Of a DNA stretch of 64,000 bases, positions 53,271 to 64,000 are shown piece after piece. The notes under the pieces were generated by a model. It had not been told where the DNA came from and did not search any database. It saw only the letters and a program-made list of their open reading frames with translations. Position numbers and translations under genes: made by a program. The stretch's first letter is position 1. Each line of letters starts with the position of its first letter. Source of the DNA: Fragilariopsis cylindrus CCMP1102 (lineage: Eukaryota; Bacillariophyta; Bacillariophyceae; Bacillariales; Bacillariaceae); the NCBI GenBank assembly GCA_900095095.1, contig FMBT01000294.1, positions 124,001 through 188,000 of the forward strand, in the 5' to 3' direction.

Positions 53271-54029
53271 TTATTGCATTTGTGTTCGTCGTCGCGAGCA
53301 CGACTATCATAACCATAATCATAATCACTATCACAATCTCTACAATTTCTACAATTACAGCTGCAATCTTCATCGGAAAATACGATTCCTTCTCTTTGGA
53401 TATTGTATCGTGACATTGCACCAGCTTTATGAAACCCAGTGACATGAGCGGAATCAGCATCAGGCGAAATGAAAGGTAAAGGAAGAGACGACTCTGACTC
53501 GTCGTCATGATGATTGTGTACGTCCTCATTATCATTGTTGCGATGATGATAATATGAAGCCCGATCTAATGCTATTCGAGCGGATTGAAATGCTCGGGCG
53601 TGGATTTCTTTTAGTGAGGTCGTCGTTGTCGTTGTCGTTGTCGATGACGATGACGATGATGATATTATATGTTCCCCCGGTGTCGAAAGTCGAACTAAAA
53701 TAATAAAAATAATTGTTCATGAAAAAAAAATAGGTCCATTGTTTGAGAAAGAGGAATTTTTCATTTCGTTTCTTTTCTTTTTTTCCGGTATCAATGCATA
53801 CCCAGCTTGATAGCACATGATTTCTTTTTTCAAACTTACTAGTTGCAACACCTCTTTCTAGGAGACTTTCTACAGCTTCGTCCCACACACTATCTGGAAA
53901 AGTTTCTAACACGGAAGATACACATGCCGACTGCTGCATTCGTTTTTGTTGTCGTCGTCTATTGTAATTAGCAGATGAGGATGATAGTGATAGTGCCGAT
54001 GAAGATGATAACGACGATGATTTCGTCAT
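52250..54029 (-). CDS. 2-oxoglutarate/Fe(II)-dependent oxygenase (isopenicillin-N-synthase-like), two exons
   Basis: Exon 1 is 54029-53840 and exon 2 is 53694-52250, with a 145-bp GT-AG intron split in phase 1; the product is 544 aa. The double-stranded beta-helix core holds the facial triad: His and Asp in MHTDPSLISIVIHDDS (about residue 359-361), and the distal His in FPAAKHRVI (about 428). The Arg of FVRPQPSALLRIP (about 458) fits the 2-oxoglutarate site. WIEPEAHGHSVATIFVGSVL is also typical of the family. The substrate is unknown. N-terminal and middle parts carry Ser, Thr and Cys-rich inserts (DEDCSCNCRNCRDCD) and a poly-Asp run from (gtc)n at 53219-53270. The C-terminal 66 codons are duplicated downstream at 51883-52081. 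Confidence 0.85.
53219..53270 (-). repeat. (gtc/gac)n run encoding poly-Asp
   Basis: About 17 consecutive trinucleotides encode Asp on the minus strand, inside the oxygenase gene. Likely length-variable between strains. Confidence 0.95.
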
Positions 54030-54878
54030 GATGAATGTGGCCGTTCAATAGCCGACGTCGCTTTGTTGTTTCCCTTTTCGTCGTCGACCGTCGACCATTG
54101 TTCTCTGCTCTATTGTCGAGTGGGTGTGGTGGGTAGATGGTGGATATTATTATAGTGGATAAGTTTTTTCTCAAATTAGTAGATTTTGATGTGAGTAAAA
54201 ATACTTGAAAGTATGTCATTAGTAGTCATACAGTATGAACATACTTTTTCACATTTAGTCTCAATCACAACTAAGAAATACTAAATACTGTACGCCAAAT
54301 ACCGTATTAGGTCCTATGTACTTATTAGTGGCTATTCTTTCGCTTTGAAGATCATACTGAAAAACGATATTTTCCAATAGAGAACAAGGAGAACAAGAAG
54401 AACAAGAAGAACACAAGTTGAAAAGGCATTCTGTCCTCGTCTCGTAGTGTACGGCGCTTGTACCATCGAAGCTTGCGCATGTTTGAGGCAATTACCCCCG
54501 TACAGCCGTCTTCTTCTTCGTCGTCGTCGTCGTCGTCGTCATCATCATCATCGACGTCGTCGTCATCATCATCATCATCATCATCAGAGGCGGGTAATAA
54601 TTTATACTGTGTACCGGTACAGCCACCAAATAAATGACTTTGCGACGATTATTATTTGTTAGAGCATTTCAGAATTCTTTCACTCTGCGAATATTTTTTA
54701 TGTACTGTACAGTATGGTTTCTCATGTCATATCTCGCTTCTATTATTAGTACTGTATGAAATGAAATAATTTAGTCTAGTCAATTTTACTCTATGCTATA
54801 TGCTAAATGCAATATTATATCATTATATTGTAGGCTTTTATGTAGTTAATATTTCTTCTATAGTTAAAATCGTCGTGT
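54030..54878. other. Intergenic stretch with (cgt)n/(cat)n runs
   Basis: About 0.85 kb between the RING gene stop and the oxygenase start. It includes trinucleotide runs at 54513-54585. No gene is supported. Confidence 0.5.
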
Positions 54879-55856
54879 TCATTCTACCTGAATCGGATAT
54901 CGCTCCGATCCGCCAGCTGCTTCTACTAAATCTGATAATGATACTGATACTGATACTGATGAGTGGTGCGAGTGTAAAAAGCTGGGTATTTCTACTGTTT
55001 CTTCTTCTTCCTGATGCTGTTGTTGCTGTTGTTGTTGCTGCTGTCCTTCTTCTTCATCTGTGCTGGAGATATAGGAGCATAAGAATGTTTTCCTACAACA
55101 TGGACAAGGTGCCTGTAGTCCTTCGGTATGTGATACTATATAATCCAAGGAACATTTTTTATGGAAACAATGTGGATATCCTCCTCGTTCTGTGAGGATG
55201 TTATTAGAACAAATGATAATATTATCATCATTTTGAAATACATCTAGGCAGATTGCACATGGATTATTCTCCACGGCCTTTAACAATGTCGAGGCAGAGA
55301 TTGAGGCAGGAATAGAGGAGACTTGTTCGTCTTCATTTTCTTGATCATCATCTTCTTTATGAAAATATGTCTTCACATTAGTGTTCTCATCAATAACTTC
55401 GATTACATCCGTATCGTCCGATACTACAATGCTGTTCGTTATCTCAGCCTCGTCGTTTTCGTTGCAATTGTCCTCGTTACCGTTAGGTATGGTTATATTT
55501 GATGATGCTGGTAATGCTGATGATGCTGATGATAACGCCCCCGTCTGCGTCGTCGTTGTTGATGATGTTATGGTAGTCATCGAGATAGCATAATTGCCTA
55601 TGACTTTTTCCATTTCGATTCGTTGTTTTTCCATCTCTTTAATCTTATCTATTTCCGCTTGAACACGATGTCGTTCTTCTTCAGCTATTTCTTCTCGTTC
55701 ATCTGAGCTATACATATGCGACATGTATATCCCCGTTGATAAGACACAAAAACAGATAAGTATACCCAATACAGCATCACGAAAGTCAAGTCCGTTATCT
55801 GCTCCTGCATCGTTTATAACAATTACTGCTGTTGGATCTTCGTAGTTATCGTCCAT
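54879..55856 (-). CDS. RING-finger membrane protein, probable E3 ubiquitin ligase
   Basis: The 325-aa single-exon product has one membrane segment (DAVLGILICFCVLSTGIYM, about residues 26-45) and then a basic/acidic coiled coil (EREEIAEEERHRVQAEIDKI). The RING lies at about 198-250: NPCAICLDVF, NIIICSNNIL, YPHCFHKKCSLDYI and APCPCCRKTFL supply the Cys/His ligands in RING-H2-like spacing. Such RINGs recruit E2 enzymes. Linkers are Ser/Thr and Glu-rich, and a poly-Gln run precedes the C-terminus. Substrate and membrane are not known. Confidence 0.82.
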   Translation of the reverse strand: MDDNYEDPTAVIVINDAGADNGLDFRDAVLGILICFCVLSTGIYMSHMYSSDEREEIAEEERHRVQAEIDKIKEMEKQRIEMEKVIGNYAISMTTITSSTTTTQTGALSSASSALPASSNITIPNGNEDNCNENDEAEITNSIVVSDDTDVIEVIDENTNVKTYFHKEDDDQENEDEQVSSIPASISASTLLKAVENNPCAICLDVFQNDDNIIICSNNILTERGGYPHCFHKKCSLDYIVSHTEGLQAPCPCCRKTFLCSYISSTDEEEGQQQQQQQQQHQEEEETVEIPSFLHSHHSSVSVSVSLSDLVEAAGGSERYPIQVE

Positions 55857-58661
55857 GATAGATGTGTGTGTTTTTGTTTTGTTTTCGTGTCTGTGTTTTT
55901 ATAGGGTAGATGTTTGTGTAATTGTGACTTCTAGGAATTCGAAAAATGATCTTGCAGTACTAGTAAGTTATGTGAACATGCAAGATGTCTGTGTTGACTA
56001 TAAGATACCGTTTTTGCGTACAGTCCAATAGATGATGTGCCTTGGCAGAATTAGAACTCAAAGGAGCGCTTTACAAGCGCGATGAGAACCCCATATTTTT
56101 ATTGACACCATGAAAAAGCAGCCTTACACGCAAGATTTCGTGACAGGGGTGAGTTGAACAGAAACAAAGTGCGAGAACTAAATATAACGGTAGAAAAATT
56201 ATGATTTTATGAACAGATTTTCTATTCTTTGCTTCTGTTTCATCCATACTGTAGAACCAAGCGCTGTTACAAGCGCGATGAACATGTAGTACCATAAGTA
56301 ATTATCTATATAGCAATTATTAATTAAATCGCCATTATCTAATCTGTGATACACTAATTTATATCATTTACTGATCAGCGATCATTCCTAGTCCGCAACA
56401 TGAACACTAAAAATATTCTCTGCGAAGACGGACAGCTGTCTAAATTCTCTGCTCATTGCTTATTCAAGTCGGAAAAATAATACAGACGTTTTTTTTCGCG
56501 GAAGTATCATTATTTTTCCGCTTTTTTAATGTCGGTGTATTTACAAAAAAATCAACGCAAAATTCAACCATCATTAACACGTAAAAAGCTAACACGTAGA
56601 AAGCACTACCGTAGTAAGAAAATATTCAGTAACAATTGGAATGGAAAATTAAAATCGATATATGACAATGGGAATGCAATTAATCGAACCTCCGTTCAAA
56701 CTGGTCTGTTTAATACATCAATGGACTCAAAAAAAGCGATTTTTACTGTTAATAATTGAAGTAGGTAGGAAGAAGTGCGGTTTAATTTGGTGGAACTTTA
56801 ACTACTTAAACTCTCTTTTAGAAAAAGACACACATCATGATTGGATTTTTCCAAGAAAAAAAACACGTCCTACATACCCAGTACCAATAACAGTGAAAAT
56901 TATCTCATTGACTAGTATATCAATGTTAGAGACATCTGTGTTACTAGTTTAGCTCATACTCTATTATTTGATCTTTAATCCTCCTCTCTTATGCACCTCT
57001 TTGTATTCAAAATTTGCCTGCCACCCATATACATCCTCATAGAATTTCCCCCAAATTACCAAATTCAACTGAAACTTTATGTCTCTATTAAGCATATAGT
57101 CATAGATATTTCATCTTATGTGTTTTTACCAGACAGATCGATATCCATGGAGGTTAGATTCATTACATTCCCATTGTCACAATGATGGTATATTTTCCAT
57201 CTCAATTCTTAATAATTTTGAAGAATTTTCCCTGTCGCGGTTTTAACACTGGACCAGGTATTATTTCTTGTTTTTCTAACAAGTCGCAACTTGTTACACT
57301 AATTCTGATGTTTTCTTTGTTTTGGTAGAATTTTATCTTGTATGAACGGAAGATGGTCCTGCAAAATTACATGTGGTTTTTAGTGAAGATAGCTAACCTC
57401 CCTAAATCTAACAAAAAATACAAAATAATAACCCAGTAGTACTGTTACGCTTCACATGGTACTCCTCAAAAGATCTTTCACCAGAATGGAAGTACTACTA
57501 ACTAGCTATGTTAGATATATACTATGCCGTGTTTGAGAATGCATCCTAGTGAAGCAAACCAAAAAAAAAGTGATGAATCACACAAAATATGATCTCTTTA
57601 TTACTATCATAGTTGGAATTAATCAAGGTACATGCTATTATGTTTTTGTGTTGACATAGGTGTGGTATCATACAAGGGAATACACTAGATGCTATAATAC
57701 AGTGTGGTGCCTGTGTATGTATCCTAACCAAAAACATGCATCATACACATATCTAGATGAATATTTTTTTGTTTTTTGTGCAGACCTAGGTTTGGTAACA
57801 TAATACATGAAGAAAAAACACTAGATAGTATGCATTACCCGAGTATGCATCTTGAACAAAACCCTACAAATACAAAACCCATTTATATGACCTATTGACA
57901 TGTAACATCATGTACAAGTTAACCAACCTGTAGTGCAACTGAAGATAGGGTAATCAATAATAGATAGCTCTAATTTAGAGAGTGGAAGGAGGGTTCATCT
58001 AGTATCTGTATTTTAATATTAAACGTATCATACTTCAATTGCTAGTGATAACGGTTTTATAATGAAGTTAGAAATATGTATTTATTGTTATCCCCATCCC
58101 CTGACTATTCCGTCACTGAAGAAGTTAATTTACTTTTAACTATTAATAATTGTTAATTTTATCATATTATCATTGGTACCACTGCACTGCTATATTTAAT
58201 ATCTTAAATATGTACAGTATGGTTGATGTTGTTATAGTATATTGCTGTACTGTAGATGGTGTAGTAAGATAGATGCAGTGTTAGCTGGGCTTACTACTTA
58301 CAGTGAGTGCCGTCTGCTAGCTACTAGTATAGTAGTACAATGCACTATTTTTTGTTGGTTTCAGACCCACATTTCCATGGTATTGAGTTGAACTTTTCTA
58401 GTGTAAATAATGGTCATGTAGGTGTTTCCAACAGATATCTGCAGGGAAAATTGACTCTACCATAGTGCCTAGCTAGTACCCAATCGTTCAATTACACTCA
58501 AATATTGAATAGCTACACTAGTTCATTGTATCACTATTATAGACAGGTATAATATGGGAGACATTTTAAGCATTCGTAATTAAAGTGCATACAACTTCTC
58601 ATGGTACACCAATTGGTAGTTATAACATTGTTATCATGTTTCCTTATTGTTTCGACTTATT
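55857..58661. other. Gene-poor AT-rich stretch, about 2.8 kb
   Basis: No supported gene. A pair of hairpin-forming segments near 56062-56086 and 56259-56285 share gcgctt/ttacaagcgcgatga. Overlapping basic frames at 56529-56759 and 56662-56952 show no family signature. Near 57640-57880 two diverged segments share a similar order of motifs (ttttgtg, tttggtaac/tgtggtatc, acactagat). The region may hold old decayed repeats, but I cannot identify a family. Confidence 0.45.
56062..56285. repeat. Two related hairpin segments about 200 bp apart
   Basis: Copy 1 is gcgctttacaagcgcgatgaga (GCGCTT-TAC-AAGCGC stem) and copy 2 is gcgctgttacaagcgcgatgaaca. Each contains a short GC-rich inverted repeat in an otherwise AT-rich region. 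Function unknown. Confidence 0.6.
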
Positions 58662-60010
58662 TTATGAAACTGTCATTTTCTCTAATATTGTCTCCCATTC
58701 CTCTTTCGATGGAAGTGTTTCTGATCTTTTTGAACTGACCGAAAATTCAACAGGTTTGTTATAGGATGCAGCTAATACTGCAGCCTTTGCAACATTAATC
58801 CTACTGGAATCGTATGGTGCAGCTTCAAACGTAGATTTAGTTCCCAATAATGTAAATATATTCGGTACGTCAACGGAATCGCCTTTCGTACAATCCACAC
58901 CGAGAGTAAATCTATCATGTGACATGGAAACTATAATTGTATATAATATATAATATATATATATATATAGTCAAGGGAGTTTCGATAATATGAGATACGC
59001 CATTGAAAAAGGAACTAATATTCAACAACTAACGAGAACAAAACACACACCCATGAGCCCATACAAACACAAGAAATATGCTTACCGGATGCTTCTGAGA
59101 GATCTAATAACGTGTTGTAATATGCTTTATTTAAACCGTAATCGTTTTCGGATGGTTCTCCTGGTCCACCGCCTTTTACTTGACCAGCACGAACAATAGA
59201 AAGATCAATATTCTTTGATTTACATATTGAACGAATCTTATTTTCTGAATCTAATAATTTTGAATTTCCACCACCATTAAAGAAACCACCACCACCACCC
59301 GATGATGAAACACCCATTTTCGATATCAAAACGATTTTAGATAATTGATCATTATTTCCTGAGGCTGCCGTATTAAGTAATGTATTTAATGATTTTTCTT
59401 CAATAGGACTATCATAACAAACCAGAATCAGTACATTCGCTTTCGTTAACGCATTCTGAATATCGTCCGGTGAAGATATTGGTTCTGCTCGCTGTTGTTG
59501 CTGTTTGGGGTCGTCGTCGTCGCCGTTGTCACTGCTGCCGACGTCGTCATCATCACCTACTTCAATTCCATACATCAATTTTCGACTTTTACCTTCCTGT
59601 CCTGGTGCACATATACAAAATGAATCATATCCATCCTTAGCGGCCAATTTGGATGTTAATAAAATTAATTCGCGTGCTTGAGGACCGTACGTCACAACAG
59701 TACGACGTATATTAGTAGTAGTATCAAGACTTAAACTTTCAACGGTACCAACAAAACCATCATCACCGATGTTGATTGTTGCTGCCACCACCAAGAGCAC
59801 CACAACATAGAATACTATCTTACTCATAATCATAATCATACTACCAGTATCTCTTATATGTCGTCCGATATTGGCCATTGGCAACGATATGATGATATGA
59901 TGCTGCAATTGCGACAGCGTACAGTATCTTTTCTTGTTTTTACTACTACAACTTGAAAAATTTGAAAATGAAAATTGATTACGTCTGTCCGCCGTCTTTC
60001 GACACAACAT
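58662..60010 (-). CDS. Atypical short-chain dehydrogenase-like (NAD(P)-binding) protein, two exons
   Basis: Exon 1 is 60010-59086 and exon 2 is 58930-58662, with a 155-bp GT-AG intron split in phase 1; the product is 397 aa from the first ATG. Other in-frame ATGs (59878, 59839) give shorter leaders; the last begins a clean signal or transit sequence (MSKIVFYVVVLLVVAATINI) and may be the true start. A Rossmann-like fold follows: RTVVTYGPQARELILLTSKL, NALTKANVLILVCYD, LSKIVLISKMGVSS and KNIDLSIVRAGQVKGGG, as in NmrA-type atypical SDRs. The usual GxxGxxG is replaced by GPQA, so cofactor binding is uncertain. Exon 2 encodes the C-terminal part with SRINVAKAAVLAASY. Plastid localisation is possible. 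Confidence 0.72.
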
Positions 60011-60737
60011 TTTCCGCGAGTTAAACAAGATTAAAAAAATCTAACACGTGCATGAACGTTATGTTACGCGGTCAATATTTTCATGTTTACTCACGAAATC
60101 GTGTTCTTCCCATTTCCCTTATTGATGATGACACACATGGCTGATTGGCACACATGCACAACAGCCCAGAGAACAAATCAGACAAGATCAAGCTTTTCAA
60201 CTACAGTAACAGACAACATTGCTCATTGACTATTGTACAGTAATGAAACAATCGTGAAACGATTTAAATAATAAGTCGTTCGAGCACCTTTGTTGACAGG
60301 GCTTTGGTTTCCTTCAGGTTTTTCTACGACCACTCAATTAACCGGATCAACACCCAGGACTAAGGCAACAGTTTTGAAGGATACTCCTACCCCTACGACT
60401 TAATAATAAGTGTGTTTCATTCCATTTCCATTCAGGTTTTCGCTTGGACACTTCTTGGCTTGACTTCTTGTCGTCGCTTCTATAAACAATACAAATTTCG
60501 CCAGACTGAAGCTTAAAGCACTCTCAATGAGCTTTTGATGAACTGCACACACAACATCAGACACACATAACACACAACACCAAAACATTGAAATCAATAC
60601 TCTCCGCAGAAACAACTGACTTGCACCTATTGCTTTAAGTTTGATACCTTTACTCTGCCGTTCTGATACCAATACAGTACAGTACAATACAATACAATAT
60701 AATACATTATTGTATCGAATCACATCCTTTCTTCATT
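60011..60737. other. Divergent intergenic region
   Basis: About 730 bp upstream of the SDR-like and poly-Q genes. A short repeat of tacaatacaatacaatataatac lies just before the poly-Q start. No gene is supported. Confidence 0.5.
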
Positions 60738-63179
60738 ATGTTTCTAAATAACAATAATAACGACAATGGCAACAACGCCGCACCAACTACATCGGACGAA
60801 ATAATTGGAATCAATGGTATTCCAAAACCAAAATCGTTATTATCATCCTTCTTATTTTCTCGTTTGTCATCCCCCGCTGTTACAGATAAACAAATCAAAC
60901 AACAACAACAGCAACAACAACAGCAACAACAACAACAGCAGCAGCAGCAGCAACATCAACTATACCAAAAACAGACTGAGGCGGGACTTGCATTTCATAT
61001 CCCTTCGTCATTGCAATCTAGTGCGTTGCCTACTTGTTTGTTAGGAGAGCACAGCGAAACAATGAACGATGGCGACAATAGTAGTAATGATAATGCAGCT
61101 TTACGATCACGAACTGTTACCGACGATGCTAATGCTAATGCTGATGCTGATGCTGCTCCTACACCAATGTTGGGTAACAGTGGCGTACTGTTATTACCAC
61201 GACCAAGTCGGTCATGGAATATATCAAATGATGATCGTAAATTACCAAAAGTTCCTGAGTATTACTATCCACATTTATTCGATCCGAATTGTACAGCATT
61301 AGTAACAGATTCACCACCATCCATTGTTGTTGTACGGATTAGTGAATGCTTACGTCGACGATCAATTGCTGTTGAATATGATGATGATTCTGTTACAGCA
61401 AAATGTATGACAGTTGATAGAACACATTTTATTGTACAATTATATCGATCATCATCATCATCAACAACAACAACATCAGCATTAACGTTTAATGGTGGTG
61501 AACAACAACAACAACAATACGAAAATAACGGACATGATATAACAATGATGACTGGTACTGGTTCTAGTACAAATGGTGTGACTAATATTAGTTCTTCTTC
61601 TCTATTGTGTCCACCAAATGATTCTATCATAGTCGAATGTCGTAAAACGAGTGGGGATAGTATGAGTTTCCACGCGGCATGTTACAAGATCTTGATGGCA
61701 GCAAAAGGACTTGATAATGGAAACGATGAACGCCCATCACATCGTATGAATGGGTTAGAATTCCGACCAGAACTACAACGACCAAAACTTAAACGAAGTT
61801 ATCCCGCATCTTCGACAACGACAACTCCATCATCATCAACAATGTCAATGACGATGAAACGAAGGAAATTACCCCTCCCTAGTACCGATTATGAAAGTGC
61901 GAGTGATGAATCAACTAGATATTGTTCTATCGTTGAAAACAATAATAATAGCGGCAACACCAACAACAACAATGCATCTTATGGAGAAGCCTTGGAGGCG
62001 GCTTTTGACTTGTTGGAAAAGGATCGATTAGACTGCCAACAATCAGGAATGGAACGATTAGTACATCTTACTACACGAAACATCGTCGGAAAAGAAACTT
62101 CTTCTTATATCAGTAAACGTTTATTGCAACAAGGTAATGGTGATAATAGTGCAAGTAGTAGTAATGGAAAGAACAGTAACAACAACAATGAAGGTAATCA
62201 TTGGCGATTGATCGATTGTTTGATGCACCCCGGTGCTGAACAAGTCTCGGAGTTGGAGCTGCCAGGAGAAGGAGGACTTGGAGGTGAAGGAAGAAAATCA
62301 TCGAAGAAAAATAGCAATGATAGCAGCAACAGCTACAACGAAACTTACACGACTCAGATGATACGATCCTTTTTGGAATCCTCGGCACCCCCGGCCATAA
62401 CTCCTTTTCCGGCGAAAAAGAACCACAACCATCATCACCAAAGACATCAATCCTTGTCATCGTCACTTTCTCCATTTTCACGTGGTCAATCATTCCTAAG
62501 GAAGAAGTCGTCTACTACTGCTTCTGCTACTACGCAAAATAGACGATCATCCGACATTATAGATAATCAAAAAATTGCACAAGAACATTACCCCGATGAT
62601 CAAGATCAGTTGTCTCCCGATGAACTTCGACATGAAGCTAAATTGAGATCTTTAGCGCTTCGTGTGTTTTGTAACGCCTTAGAGAATCTATCAAAAACGA
62701 AAGAATTGCACGATATCTTGTACCCTAACAACAACAACACCAACAACACTATTAGCGCCAAGAGAAAGGGACAACAATCTAATAATATTCCATCAACATC
62801 AACAACAACAACAACTCGATGGATACGACCGACTTTTTTGTTGTCACTCGTTCAAGATCTACAGGGAGCTGGTCGTCCTCCCAGTGTATCAGAAACGGGA
62901 TATAAACTTGCATCGGTACACGAGGCTGCATTGGCAGTTCGATCCTTGCGACTGCTATCGGGTTATCACAGTGCCGATGCTGGTAAAATCGATGAAAATA
63001 ATGCTGACGATGAACACAATTCTTCTCCGCAATCTCGCGTTCGAGACTTTTTACGATCTGAAGCTGTCCTAGAACGATTGGAATATGCTAGATCTTGTGG
63101 TCGTGCCACTCACGCCGTATTACAATACGAGGCTGAGTATATCTACAATCGTCTCACCGAAGATGTTCGATCCTGTTAA
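60738..63179 (+). CDS. Poly-Gln, Asn/Ser-rich protein with helical repeat-like region
   Basis: The 813-aa intronless product has a (caa/cag)n tract (60895-60956) encoding about 20 Gln in the first 75 residues. An ordered segment at about 170-310 reads HLFDPNCTALVTDSPPSIVV, VRISECLRRRSIAVEYDDDS and SMSFHAACYKILMAAKG. The KA1-like look of this part is a weak impression only. A later segment resembles armadillo-type helices: EALEAAFDLLEKDRLDCQQS and LRSLALRVFCNALENLSKT. The C-terminal 100 residues (LRLLSGYHSADAG; LERLEYARSCGRATH) are also ordered. No catalytic motif is seen. Long Ser/Thr/Asn linkers separate the parts. Confidence 0.65.
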   Translation: MFLNNNNNDNGNNAAPTTSDEIIGINGIPKPKSLLSSFLFSRLSSPAVTDKQIKQQQQQQQQQQQQQQQQQQHQLYQKQTEAGLAFHIPSSLQSSALPTCLLGEHSETMNDGDNSSNDNAALRSRTVTDDANANADADAAPTPMLGNSGVLLLPRPSRSWNISNDDRKLPKVPEYYYPHLFDPNCTALVTDSPPSIVVVRISECLRRRSIAVEYDDDSVTAKCMTVDRTHFIVQLYRSSSSSTTTTSALTFNGGEQQQQQYENNGHDITMMTGTGSSTNGVTNISSSSLLCPPNDSIIVECRKTSGDSMSFHAACYKILMAAKGLDNGNDERPSHRMNGLEFRPELQRPKLKRSYPASSTTTTPSSSTMSMTMKRRKLPLPSTDYESASDESTRYCSIVENNNNSGNTNNNNASYGEALEAAFDLLEKDRLDCQQSGMERLVHLTTRNIVGKETSSYISKRLLQQGNGDNSASSSNGKNSNNNNEGNHWRLIDCLMHPGAEQVSELELPGEGGLGGEGRKSSKKNSNDSSNSYNETYTTQMIRSFLESSAPPAITPFPAKKNHNHHHQRHQSLSSSLSPFSRGQSFLRKKSSTTASATTQNRRSSDIIDNQKIAQEHYPDDQDQLSPDELRHEAKLRSLALRVFCNALENLSKTKELHDILYPNNNNTNNTISAKRKGQQSNNIPSTSTTTTTRWIRPTFLLSLVQDLQGAGRPPSVSETGYKLASVHEAALAVRSLRLLSGYHSADAGKIDENNADDEHNSSPQSRVRDFLRSEAVLERLEYARSCGRATHAVLQYEAEYIYNRLTEDVRSC
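60895..60956 (+). repeat. (caa/cag)n tract encoding poly-Gln
   Basis: About 20 consecutive Gln codons near the N-terminus of the gene; a mix of CAA and CAG. Confidence 0.9.
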
Positions 63180-63362
63180 CAAAGGAGAATGAGTGCAAGA
63201 AACTAGAATCAATCTTCTACACGAACTAAGTACAACGTACTATCGATATTATTAATTACGTATATACATACTGCGCAATTAAAAACGTCACCTATGGGGG
63301 AAAATAAAAATGTAGACCCAATACAATACATAAACATATAAGTATACAATTTTATCAAGAAC

Positions 63363-64000
63363 TCAACACCGATAGTAATTACTATCAGTTGCCCATGCCA
63401 TCCAGTATTCGATTTCTCGCTTTAAATCTTCGTTTCGTATTCTCTCGCTTTCCAGTTTTCGTTTGAGGTTTTGTTCATTTTCTTTCCATGGGGTTTCTAC
63501 ATACTTCCGGATGTCAGGAAGTATTCTTTTTAGCAAAAATTTTATCACTTCAACACTGTTTTCGTCGCTAGGTTTTCTTTCGAAAGGTTCGCCATCCATT
63601 CCTATCTGCATTATTTTGTGCAGCTGAGCTACGTCTCTTTCAAATCGGGTTCTCATTTTGTTTGTAGTTGTTTCTTGGCTGCTTTTTGTAACTAGTGGTT
63701 CTATTGGTTCTGCTTTTTCTAGTTCTGTTTCGATCCCTAATTCATTCTTAATATTTTGCCTTGGACATCCCAGTAACGTTAGTTGTTGTTCTAAGGTTTT
63801 CCACTTCAGTCTACATCTCAGTAACTTTGCTTCTCTCTTCAATTTCTCGTTTTCTTCTTCTATACTTCTTTTAAGATCGCTTTCGGATCGTCTTATTGTA
63901 TGCATGAACTGGTAATCGTGTGACTTCCAAATACCATCTTTATTTGACTGTTTGAAATCGACGAAAATATCCAGACTGGACTCCGTTTTCTGGCGTTTCT
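63363..64000 (-). CDS. Charged coiled-coil protein, partial (N-terminus beyond the right edge)
   Basis: The frame ending at 63363 is open from the ATG at 63905 through the right edge; the upstream residues read KRQKTESSLDIFVDF and KQSNKDGIWKSHDYQF. So the true start lies outside or in another exon. About 212 residues are visible: two charged helical regions (SDLKRSIEEENEKLKREAKL; KENEQNLKRKLESERIRNED) with heptad-like spacing flank a linker containing VIKFLLKRILPDIRKYVE. No family is recognised. Low-complexity tracts are absent. Confidence 0.6.
   Translation of the reverse strand, partial: KRQKTESSLDIFVDFKQSNKDGIWKSHDYQFMHTIRRSESDLKRSIEEENEKLKREAKLLRCRLKWKTLEQQLTLLGCPRQNIKNELGIETELEKAEPIEPLVTKSSQETTTNKMRTRFERDVAQLHKIMQIGMDGEPFERKPSDENSVEVIKFLLKRILPDIRKYVETPWKENEQNLKRKLESERIRNEDLKREIEYWMAWATDSNYYRC

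Noticed and set aside
56071-56295. Minus-strand frame that also ends in SRL
   Set aside because: It lies within the hairpin repeat region, has no family features, and the SRL ending is probably chance.
56529-56952. Overlapping basic frames that could be transposase fragments
   Set aside because: No catalytic residues, terminal repeats or target-site duplications are seen.

Overview
The window is nuclear DNA of a photosynthetic stramenopile, most likely a pennate diatom. The signs are: protein genes on both strands with few, short GT-AG introns (13 inferred, 93 to 317 bp); N-terminal leaders that combine a signal peptide with a plastid-type cleavage context (for example VHA|FG); two genes that pair a CRAL-TRIO-like domain with a DUF6824 domain, an architecture known from diatoms; Pro/Thr-rich secreted proteins; and a Lys/Ser-repeat secreted protein that resembles biosilica proteins. 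Base composition is AT-rich. Coding sequence is full of trinucleotide runs that encode Asn, Gln, Ser, Thr and Asp tracts. The genus cannot be decided from the sequence alone.

Layout, left to right. 0-7 kb: a VPS8-like endosomal tether subunit (running off the left edge), a plastid DUF1997 protein and a tRNA-Phe(GAA). 8-16 kb: a CRAL-TRIO/DUF6824 gene, a peroxisomal acyl-CoA dehydrogenase ending in SRL, and an NCBP3-like protein carrying a farnesoic-acid-methyltransferase-type domain. 16-24 kb: a secreted Pro/Thr-rich repeat protein, a zinc-finger methyltransferase and a second CRAL-TRIO/DUF6824 gene. 24-33 kb: an MDR oxidoreductase also ending in SRL, a small PDZ protein, a ZW10-like tether, a multi-pass membrane protein and a NicO/UreH-like metal transporter. 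33-42 kb: a secreted Lys/Ser-repeat protein, a signal-anchored protein, histidinol-phosphate aminotransferase, a plastid GNAT and a Ser/Thr-rich protein. 43-51 kb: an unrecognised three-exon gene, a plastid DEVD-box helicase, a prolidase and a GOLD-domain protein. 51-64 kb: a recent 367-bp tandem duplication over the 3' end of a 2OG-Fe(II) oxygenase gene, a RING-finger membrane protein, an atypical SDR, a poly-Q protein and the 3' part of a coiled-coil gene.

The genes are ordinary dispersed eukaryotic loci rather than one operon or island. The functional links I see are two independent peroxisomal PTS1 enzymes, two vesicle-tethering subunits (VPS8-like and ZW10-like), and two CRAL-TRIO/DUF6824 paralogues that share an intron at the same position and phase. 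I saw no transposon with intact coding capacity, no virus-derived element and no CRISPR array. Splice junctions were inferred from GT-AG signals, reading-frame continuity and family alignment by eye. Several starts were moved downstream to the first ATG.
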